Source of the DNA: an uncultured Moheibacter sp.
GTDB lineage: Bacteria; Bacteroidota; Bacteroidia; Flavobacteriales; Weeksellaceae
Reading direction: 5' to 3'
DNA: 6,254 bases
Assembly: GCA_937875605.1 (NCBI GenBank)
Contig: CALLXZ010000318.1
Coordinates: 1 to 6,254 of the forward strand
Position 1 is the stretch's first letter, and the number at the start of each line of letters is the position of its first letter. The position numbers were made by a program, and so were the translations under genes. The notes below the pieces were generated by a model, which was given only the letters and a program-made list of their open reading frames with translations, ran no database searches and was not told the DNA's origin. Below, piece after piece: positions 1 to 5,079 of this stretch.

Positions 1-473
1 GCTGCTTGTGTTTTCGCTGGCGCACGGTTGATTTCATCAATCAAAATTATATTGGAGAAAACAGGCCCTTTTTTAAATTCGAATTCATTCTTCTTTATAT
101 CAAATAAGGAAGTTCCCAAAATATCGGAAGGCATCAAATCCGGCGTAAATTGAATCCGGCTGAATCCCACGTCCATCGTTCGGGCAATTAATTTTGCGGT
201 AATGGTTTTTGCTACACCGGGAACGCCTTCTATCAGCGCATGACCATTCGCAAAAATACTAACCATCAATAGTTCGATAAATTCTTCCTGTCCTATAATG
301 ACTTTTCCCAATTGGTTACGAATTTCCGCAACACCGTTTCGGATCTTGGATAAATCAATCCGGTTGGTGAAATCCAGTCCTGAACTGTGTTTGCTTTCTG
401 TTTCATGTAGATTTTCCGGAGTCGGTGCCGGAGGCATATAAGATGGATTATTTTCTTGTGGCAGTTCTTCCAT
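1..473 (-). CDS. MoxR-family AAA+ ATPase, partial (N-terminal 157 residues)
   Basis: The reading frame runs leftward from an ATG at 473 and leaves the window at base 1, so the C-terminal half is missing. The Walker A motif GVPGVAKT is at residues 83-90. The Walker B strand IILIDEIN ends near residue 149, with D146 and E147 as the metal-binding and catalytic acids, and is followed by RAPAKTQA, a MoxR signature. Upstream are a Pro/Glu-rich leader (1-30) and the MoxR helix with VIIGQEEF (58-65). MoxR proteins are cytoplasmic ATPases thought to act as chaperones on partner proteins, often ones with a von Willebrand A or DUF58 domain; such a partner may lie beyond the left edge. The start overlaps the upstream DUF4350 gene by 26 bases in another frame. 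A second ATG at 437 (residue 13) would avoid the overlap and cannot be excluded. The family call is firm; the client is unknown. Confidence 0.93.
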   Translation of the reverse strand, partial: MEELPQENNPSYMPPAPTPENLHETESKHSSGLDFTNRIDLSKIRNGVAEIRNQLGKVIIGQEEFIELLMVSIFANGHALIEGVPGVAKTITAKLIARTMDVGFSRIQFTPDLMPSDILGTSLFDIKKNEFEFKKGPVFSNIILIDEINRAPAKTQA

Positions 474-1671
474 AATTCTTTGATTTATGTTTAAATGATT
501 CGATTAACGTTTGTAATTTAAAGAAATCTTCTTTGTCCAGATAATTTTTACTTCTGAAAATATCCAGTGTCAAAACCAATTTCCGACAGGATTCAATGTC
601 GACACCCGATTTGGCACTGAGCAATTCGGTAAAATCTTTTTCGGTTTCCTTGGAAGTGATGTTGTAATGTTGACGAAGCTGTTCTAAAAAATAATTGATT
701 TTGTATTTGACCATGGCAGTATGATCAGCATTATAACGATATAATTCGGACAGTGTTTTGGCAAAATCCAAGGTGTAATTCGGATAGGGCAATACAATCC
801 GAACGGCTTTTTGCCTGCGTTTGGAATTGAAAAATAAATACAACAATCCTAACGTTATCAACAAAAATAAAGCCCAGCGAAGCGCTTCATGTTTCATAAT
901 GAAATTTAAACCGTTAAAAAATCCACCATTGTTTCGTTCGCCGGATTGCCTTCTATGCATCCGATGATTATCCCAAATGATATCTTCCGGATTTAAGTAA
1001 GAAAAGACATCAGTCACATACTGATAATGATTTTTCTTCAGCATGTGATAATTGGAAAAAGCGATAGGTTCGGTATGCAAAAGAAAAAAGCCATTTCCAT
1101 AATAAACTTTCAGGAAATTTGGTTGTTTCTCGCCATTGTATTCCAAATACCCCAAAACTTCCGTTGTTTCAGGTGAAAATGCCGAAAAATAAGAAGAACC
1201 AAATCCTTTCTCATACACATATCTTTTTTCACCATTTGGCGCTTTCACCGAAAGAGAAACAGCTTGTTTTTCCTTGACCAAAAACATACTGCCTACTTTC
1301 GTTCCTAAATATTTTTCAAAAACAGGATTATCAATTGGCATGGAAATAAATGCCGAACCGCCCTTGTTTACGTATTCCAACACTTTTTCCCAAGTCGATT
1401 CATCCAGAAATGGTTCATCGTAAATGAATATATAGTGGTCAGAACGATATTCATACTGGATTTCATCAAAATAATCATAGGTATTTTGGGTAATGTTGGT
1501 CACTTTTGAATCGGGAAATAGATTTTCCAATTCCTGATGAAGTATATACGTTCCATACGGAATGGTGTCTTTCGAATCAAATGTACGGGACCAATCAACG
1601 GGTATTTCACCACAGCTTAACATCAGAAAAGCAATCAACGCAAATCCATATTTCAGAAATCCTTTTTTCAT
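448..1671 (-). CDS. DUF4350-type inner-membrane protein with lipoprotein-like signal
   Basis: This 407-residue protein starts with a Lys-rich hydrophobic signal ending in LMLSC, with Cys20 as the probable lipidation site. The predicted periplasmic domain (about 35-225) contains the segment IFIYDEPFLD and VNKGGSAFIS near 80-110, resembling DUF4350, a family with a class I glutamine-amidotransferase-like fold. I see no obvious Cys-His-Glu catalytic set, so it may bind rather than cleave. A second hydrophobic span at about 264-281 is followed by NSKRRQK, which places the 125-residue helical C-terminal tail in the cytoplasm by the positive-inside rule. The ATG shares an ATGA overlap with the upstream DUF4129-like gene, and the end overlaps the moxR start. 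The likely role is a membrane partner of the MoxR ATPase with domains on both faces. The family call rests on sequence pattern and context; the molecular function is unknown. Confidence 0.8.
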   Translation of the reverse strand: MKKGFLKYGFALIAFLMLSCGEIPVDWSRTFDSKDTIPYGTYILHQELENLFPDSKVTNITQNTYDYFDEIQYEYRSDHYIFIYDEPFLDESTWEKVLEYVNKGGSAFISMPIDNPVFEKYLGTKVGSMFLVKEKQAVSLSVKAPNGEKRYVYEKGFGSSYFSAFSPETTEVLGYLEYNGEKQPNFLKVYYGNGFFLLHTEPIAFSNYHMLKKNHYQYVTDVFSYLNPEDIIWDNHRMHRRQSGERNNGGFFNGLNFIMKHEALRWALFLLITLGLLYLFFNSKRRQKAVRIVLPYPNYTLDFAKTLSELYRYNADHTAMVKYKINYFLEQLRQHYNITSKETEKDFTELLSAKSGVDIESCRKLVLTLDIFRSKNYLDKEDFFKLQTLIESFKHKSKNYGRTATRK

Positions 1672-2417
1672 TTTAATTTATTGAGTGTTCGTTGAAAAAT
1701 AGATTCTGCAAGATCAAATTCATTTGAATTCAATGGGAATTTGCCATACCAAATATAGTCGTAAACATAAACGTTGTTTGAGAAATCCTCTTTTATAGCT
1801 GTTTCACCTAATTCCCGATAATAGTCATAATCGGTTTTGTCTTTGTTCCAACGTATTAATTTTTTATCAGATAAAGACTGCAAAACCCAAAGATGATAAT
1901 ATCGGATAGCTTTTCTATAATCCTTATCCGATTTTGCTTTTTGGATCAATTGATAGAAATTATTGTTTTCAATATTTTCTGTATCTTCAAATTCTTGTTC
2001 TTCAGAAGCATCAAATTTGATTTTTTTCTGATCGCTTCCAAATGAAAATCCACCCGCATTTTTGATGATGAAATAGATGACCAACAAAAGAATAATACCC
2101 AAAACAACATACATCAAAACCTGAAAAAGCCCTGTTGGAAGTGAAAATAGAGGAGTAGAAGGCGGTTTATATTCCTTTTCTTTAACTATCCGATCGTAAT
2201 CAAATTTTTTTCCTTTGTAGTTATTTTTAAAATCGGAATCTAAATTTCTTTGTTCATAATAAAGCGTCCCGATTTCTTCTTTAGTTGGCGTCGGATTTGT
2301 TTCGGTATATTCCTCGACGGAGTCTACGACGGCAATCGGCTCTTCTATAACTTCTTGTGCAAATCCATAGGAATACAAAAGAATTAGTCCGAAAAATAAA
2401 AAATTATACTTTTTCAT
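1668..2417 (-). CDS. DUF4129-like single-span membrane protein
   Basis: I place the start at the ATG at 2417, giving 249 residues. The reading frame is open to an earlier ATG at 2471, but that would add 18 residues before an obvious signal peptide (MKKYNFLFFG, cleavage expected after Ala20 in YGFA/QE) and would overlap the upstream gene by 68 bases. After the signal come an acidic, Pro/Thr-rich periplasmic linker (21-95), one membrane span (about 96-118) and a charged cytoplasmic domain. The region 165-249, with YRKAIRYYHLWVLQSL, LIRW, YYREL and YIWYGKFPLN, matches the pattern of DUF4129, a domain often beside transglutaminase, DUF58 and MoxR genes. It overlaps the SpoIIM-like gene by 14 bases and the DUF4350 gene by 4 bases (ATGA). 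It probably belongs to the same membrane assembly; its biochemical role is not known. Confidence 0.78.
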   Translation of the reverse strand: MKKYNFLFFGLILLYSYGFAQEVIEEPIAVVDSVEEYTETNPTPTKEEIGTLYYEQRNLDSDFKNNYKGKKFDYDRIVKEKEYKPPSTPLFSLPTGLFQVLMYVVLGIILLLVIYFIIKNAGGFSFGSDQKKIKFDASEEQEFEDTENIENNNFYQLIQKAKSDKDYRKAIRYYHLWVLQSLSDKKLIRWNKDKTDYDYYRELGETAIKEDFSNNVYVYDYIWYGKFPLNSNEFDLAESIFQRTLNKLK

Positions 2418-3414
2418 GACCAATTTCTTTAAGTAAATACGATATGTCCTGACGACTTCTTCTGAAAACAAAATGAGGATAAATCAAATAATACCAACTG
2501 ATAAATGCTAATGTGCCCAGCACGATCATTCCTGCTACGACTATGGGCATTTCGTTTGCATATTGCGTCAAATAACCTTCAATTAAAGCAGCCGAAATGG
2601 TAAATGGAATGGTGCTGATCACAATTTTCAAAGCAGCTTTTCCTTTTTGAAAGAAAGCTTGTTTTCGCGTTAAAACGCCTGGGAATAAATAACTGGTTCC
2701 CATCAGTACGCCGGCTCCGATTTCGATACACATCGCAAAAATTTCCATAGCTCCGTGCATCCATATCGTTCGCAGGGAAAGAAAAAAATGTCCTTTTTCA
2801 AAAAACATATATTGGAAACTCCCAACCATAATTCCGTTTACCAGCATGAAATAAAGCGAACCAACTCCTCCGAAAATTCCATAAAGAAAAGACATAAGTC
2901 CTACTCTTAAATTATTCAGAGCAATCCGGAAAAAACTATTGAAATCACCAAAAGTTGTTTCGTTATTATAAACTGCAAGTGGATCACCGTTCTGGATATT
3001 GTCTTCCGTCATGTCCACATAGGCATCTCCCAGAAAGGATCGTACAAATTCCGGTTCATAAATGGAGGAAAAAACACCAATCAATGCCATCAGAAAAAAG
3101 AGCGTAAATGAAAAATAAAAATATTTACGGTATTGGTACATGATCATAGGGACTTCGTATGTCCAGAATCCGCCCAAACCTTTTCCTGATTTTTTCTTTC
3201 CGTAGATTTTATGGTAAGCGGTTGCAGTAATGGCATTTAAGTATTTTATGACGTTGCTTTTTGGATAATAAGTCTGTGCATACGCCAAATCATTGTTTAC
3301 CTGAATAAATAATTCAGCCAACCTTTCCGGTTTATTTTCGGAAGAGTTGTACAATGATTTTTCAAATTCCAACCATTTTTCTTTATTTTGTTTGATGAAA
3401 GCAGCTTCTCTCAA
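2404..3414 (-). CDS. SpoIIM-family (stage II sporulation protein M-like) membrane protein
   Basis: This 336-residue protein opens with a soluble cytoplasmic segment (1-95, MREAAFIKQNKEKW) and then has several membrane spans, at about 98-118, 171-200 (possibly two), 219-243, 262-280 and 290-312. The motif HGAMEIFAMCIEIGAG at 220-235, with His220, Gly221 and Glu224, is the hallmark of the SpoIIM family. In Bacillus, SpoIIM works with SpoIID and SpoIIP in septal peptidoglycan remodelling. This organism shows no sign of sporulating and no SpoIID or SpoIIP gene is nearby, so only the membrane fold should be carried over. The start codon is TTG: the in-frame codons just upstream reach a TGA at 3429-3427, and the next in-frame Met is near residue 90, inside a conserved part. 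It is the first gene of the minus-strand operon and faces the RDD gene across 100 bases. Confidence 0.88.
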   Translation of the reverse strand: MREAAFIKQNKEKWLEFEKSLYNSSENKPERLAELFIQVNNDLAYAQTYYPKSNVIKYLNAITATAYHKIYGKKKSGKGLGGFWTYEVPMIMYQYRKYFYFSFTLFFLMALIGVFSSIYEPEFVRSFLGDAYVDMTEDNIQNGDPLAVYNNETTFGDFNSFFRIALNNLRVGLMSFLYGIFGGVGSLYFMLVNGIMVGSFQYMFFEKGHFFLSLRTIWMHGAMEIFAMCIEIGAGVLMGTSYLFPGVLTRKQAFFQKGKAALKIVISTIPFTISAALIEGYLTQYANEMPIVVAGMIVLGTLAFISWYYLIYPHFVFRRSRQDISYLLKEIGHEKV

Positions 3415-3469
3415 AGCGGAAGTTTTTCAGGATTTAATTTGATTGGTAAATATAAAAAGTTAGCCGAAA

Positions 3470-3502
3470 TAAATTTAGCTTTGAAGCAATCTTTCTCCAC
3501 AA
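3470..3502 (-). promoter_or_regulatory. Weak candidate promoter for the SpoIIM-MoxR operon
   Basis: Reading leftward, TAAATTTA (3477-3470) matches the Bacteroidota -7 box TAnnTTTG in all but the last base. A TTG (3502-3500) lies 22 bases upstream, within the usual -33 spacing. The start codon is at 3414, leaving a leader of roughly 50 bases. Other near matches, TAACTTTT and TATATTTA, lie closer to the gene, so the exact site is uncertain. Confidence 0.25.
3476..3483 (+). promoter_or_regulatory. TAnnTTTG -7 promoter box for the RDD gene
   Basis: TAGCTTTG fits the Bacteroidota primary sigma factor -7 consensus TAnnTTTG exactly. It lies 31 bases before the ATG at 3515, giving a short leader of about 20-27 bases. 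No good -33 TTG stands at normal spacing, since the nearest upstream TTTG (3438-3441) is 34 bases away. A small inverted repeat (3478-3487) overlaps the box and could be an operator. Confidence 0.5.
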
Positions 3503-3514
3503 CCAGAAAAAAAT

Positions 3515-4351
3515 ATGCAATTCATCAAAATAAAAACTCCTTTAAATGTAAATGTGGACGTTCAGCATGCGGGTGTTGGTCTTCGGCTTTTGGCATTTGT
3601 TCTGGATTTCATTTTCATCTGTGTTTATATTTTGATACTTTCCTATACGTTTTTTGATTTGTTCGGAGCCGATACTTCGTTTTATGAAGATCCGGATTTG
3701 AACTATGATGTAAATGTTTTTTTGGGAATGGTTTATACAATTTTCCTTTTTCCCGCTCTTTTATATTCGCTCTGGACCGAAACTTTATTCAAAGGACAAA
3801 CCTTTGGAAAAATGATCTGCCGTATCAGGGTTGTAAAATTAGATGGATACAAAGCCGCTTTTCCGGAATACTTTACCCGTTGGGCTTTTCGGTTCATTGA
3901 TTTCTGGACAGGAAGTTTTATGTTGTTATTTTTCATTCCGGTTTTTGGGGAAGAAACGGCACTTATTTTAGCCGGATTGATGATGATGATGACTGGATTG
4001 GTTGCTTTTATTTTTATACTTCGAACGAAAAATTCTCAACGTCTAGGTGATGTGGTTGCCGGAACAACGGTTTTAAAATTACGCGAAAAACATTCGATTA
4101 ACATTACCATTATTGAAGAAATTCAGGAAACCTATGTGCCCAGATACAGCCAAGTCATGCGGTTAACAGACAACGATGCACGGATTATAAAAGATACTTT
4201 TGTCATTGCCAAAAAGAACCAAGATTTGGTGACTATGAAACGTCTGCGTACGAAACTGGAAACGGTAATGGACATTCAGGCAGATCAGCCCGATGCCGAA
4301 TTCATCGATACCGTGATGAAAGATTTTAATTATTATACTCAGAAATTATAA
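3515..4351 (+). CDS. RDD-family inner-membrane protein with cytoplasmic C-terminal extension
   Basis: This 278-residue protein matches the RDD family. Arg24 sits at the start and Asp31 in the middle of the first membrane helix (RLLAFVLD). The loop motif GQTFGK is at 94-99, followed by RIRVV, and the closing motif RLGDVVAGT is at 176-184. Four hydrophobic spans are predicted, at about 25-48, 67-86, 131-144 and 148-169. Residues 190-278 form a charged, helical, probably cytoplasmic extension absent from minimal RDD proteins. RDD proteins are mostly uncharacterised; some have been linked to ion transport. The ATG at 3515 follows an A-rich stretch (AGAAAAAAAT) typical of Bacteroidota starts. The gene is transcribed away from the SpoIIM/DUF4129/DUF4350/MoxR operon, and these families recur together, so a joint role is likely. 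A run of four Met codons (156-159) lies in the last span. Confidence 0.9.
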   Translation: MQFIKIKTPLNVNVDVQHAGVGLRLLAFVLDFIFICVYILILSYTFFDLFGADTSFYEDPDLNYDVNVFLGMVYTIFLFPALLYSLWTETLFKGQTFGKMICRIRVVKLDGYKAAFPEYFTRWAFRFIDFWTGSFMLLFFIPVFGEETALILAGLMMMMTGLVAFIFILRTKNSQRLGDVVAGTTVLKLREKHSINITIIEEIQETYVPRYSQVMRLTDNDARIIKDTFVIAKKNQDLVTMKRLRTKLETVMDIQADQPDAEFIDTVMKDFNYYTQKL

Positions 4352-4371
4352 TCGGAAGTTCGATTATTTTT
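4348..4371 (+). terminator. Terminator-like hairpin after the RDD gene
   Basis: ATAATCG (4348-4354) pairs perfectly with CGATTAT (4361-4367) around the loop GAAGTT, giving a 7-bp stem followed by four more T residues. The stem includes the RDD stop codon (TAA, 4349-4351). With only two G-C pairs it is weak, so it may only attenuate read-through into the Nudix gene. Confidence 0.4.
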
Positions 4372-4372
4372 G
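4365..4372 (+). promoter_or_regulatory. TAnnTTTG box just before the Nudix gene
   Basis: TATTTTTG matches TAnnTTTG exactly and is built from the T-tract of the hairpin above. It ends only 7 bases before the ATG at 4380, so transcription from it would start at or very near the start codon, giving an almost leaderless message. No clear -33 TTG is present at the expected distance, and a T-run can match this consensus by chance. Confidence 0.35.
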
Positions 4373-4379
4373 ATCTTGT

Positions 4380-5045
4380 ATGAACCTTGATTACATTTGC
4401 GTAAAAATTGAGAATTTGTTTTTAGACGAATTAAAGCTTAAACTGGAAAATTACGATTCGGAACTGCCGGGATGGGATGCGCAATCCCGACTTTCCCCAC
4501 CTTATCGGGAGAAATATGATTTGGAAGAAATAAAGAAAACCAATCCCCGAATTGCGGCAGTGATGATTTTATTGTATGAAAATGAGCAAGGAGAAATCGA
4601 ATTTCCCGTTACACTCCGTCATACATATGAGGGCGTTCACTCCAATCAGTTTTCGCTTCCGGGTGGTTCCTTTGAGCCGGAAGACATTAATCTTTCCTAT
4701 ACCGCCATTCGTGAAACAGTTGAAGAATTGGGTGTAGAAGAAGAAAACTTGGAAATTCTCCAACAATTGTCCGAATTGTACATTCCTCCGAGTAATTTCA
4801 TTGTATATCCGTTCATCGGAATTCATCATGGCGTGCCGGAATTTATACCGGAACAACAAGAAGTTGCCGAAATCATCCCGCTTGATTTACAAGCTTTTTT
4901 ACAAGCAGAACCGATCCAATACGAGCGAAAATTTGGTGAATATACAGTAGAAATTCCCGGCTATGAATTAGGCGAAGATGCGTATATTTGGGGGGCGACT
5001 GCAATGATTTTGAGTGAATTCGGTGCATTGATAGAAAAACTATAA
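4380..5045 (+). CDS. Nudix hydrolase, CoA pyrophosphatase type
   Basis: This 221-residue protein carries a Nudix box at about 95-119: PGG, then R111-E112 and E115-E116 in RETVEELGV, which bind the divalent metals. The spacing between the PGG turn and the RE pair, with Asp102 near the usual first Glu position, fits the CoA pyrophosphatase branch rather than the plain Nudix consensus. The preceding segment (76-96, with TLRH, GVHSNQFSLPGG) resembles the NuCoA motif that marks enzymes splitting CoA or acyl-CoA into phosphopantetheine products and 3',5'-ADP. The protein has no signal or membrane span, so it is cytoplasmic. The N-terminal 55 residues are less conserved. There is no Shine-Dalgarno site. 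It lies 28 bases after the RDD gene and 34 bases before a PlsC-like acyltransferase, fitting a link to acyl-CoA and CoA turnover. Substrate choice is inferred from motifs only. Confidence 0.87.
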   Translation: MNLDYICVKIENLFLDELKLKLENYDSELPGWDAQSRLSPPYREKYDLEEIKKTNPRIAAVMILLYENEQGEIEFPVTLRHTYEGVHSNQFSLPGGSFEPEDINLSYTAIRETVEELGVEEENLEILQQLSELYIPPSNFIVYPFIGIHHGVPEFIPEQQEVAEIIPLDLQAFLQAEPIQYERKFGEYTVEIPGYELGEDAYIWGATAMILSEFGALIEKL

Positions 5046-5050
5046 ATTTG
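5043..5050 (+). promoter_or_regulatory. TAnnTTTG box before the acyltransferase gene
   Basis: TAAATTTG matches the -7 consensus exactly and begins at the Nudix stop codon (TAA, 5043-5045). It lies 29 bases before the ATG at 5080, giving an expected leader of about 20-25 bases that would include the AAGGAGGT site. No TTG lies at the standard upstream spacing; the nearest, 5028-5030, is too close. Confidence 0.4.
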
Positions 5051-5070
5051 TATTCATTTTTAATAACGGA

Positions 5071-5078
5071 AAGGAGGT
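5071..5078 (+). promoter_or_regulatory. Strong Shine-Dalgarno sequence, unusually close to the start
   Basis: AAGGAGGT is fully complementary to the usual 16S rRNA 3' end. Bacteroidota genes seldom use such sites. The GGAGG core ends two bases before the ATG at 5080, closer than the usual 5-9 bases. No other in-frame ATG exists nearby; the next possible start is a GTG at 5110. The site therefore may not act in the normal way. Confidence 0.5.
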
Positions 5079-5079
5079 A

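Larger units (their letters stand above)
3415..3514. promoter_or_regulatory. Divergent intergenic control region
   Basis: These 100 bases separate the SpoIIM-like operon (leftward) from the RDD gene (rightward) and must hold the signals for both. The region is very A/T-rich. It contains a perfect rightward TAnnTTTG box (3476-3483), an overlapping 8-base palindrome TAAATTTA (3470-3477) and a short inverted repeat GCTT-TG-AAGC (3478-3487), so a regulator bound there could affect both directions. That last point is inference. No riboswitch or other structured RNA was recognised. Confidence 0.6.

Noticed and set aside
2579..2764. Minus-strand 61-codon open frame inside the SpoIIM-like gene
   Set aside because: It is an alternative frame of the same strand within a strongly supported membrane protein; the Arg/Cys-rich product looks like a shadow.
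2404..3414. Evidence of a sporulation system
   Set aside because: SpoIIM-family proteins are widespread in non-sporulating bacteria. No other sporulation gene is present, and the neighbourhood is the MoxR-type cluster.
3388..3657. Plus-strand 89-codon open frame across the divergent region
   Set aside because: It overlaps both the SpoIIM-like start and the RDD gene in another frame, has no family resemblance, and its Cys/Phe-rich end is a frame shadow of the RDD coding sequence.
3733..3936. Minus-strand 67-codon open frame inside the RDD gene
   Set aside because: It is antisense to conserved RDD motifs, with no start signal or homology that I can recognise.
3978..3992. Short tandem repeat of five TGA units
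   Set aside because: It encodes four Met residues within a membrane helix in frame. Three-base slippage would only change the Met count, so it is unlikely to be a phase-variation switch.
4569..4859. Minus-strand 96-codon open frame inside the Nudix gene
   Set aside because: It is antisense to a well-supported Nudix domain and has no recognisable motif or upstream signal.
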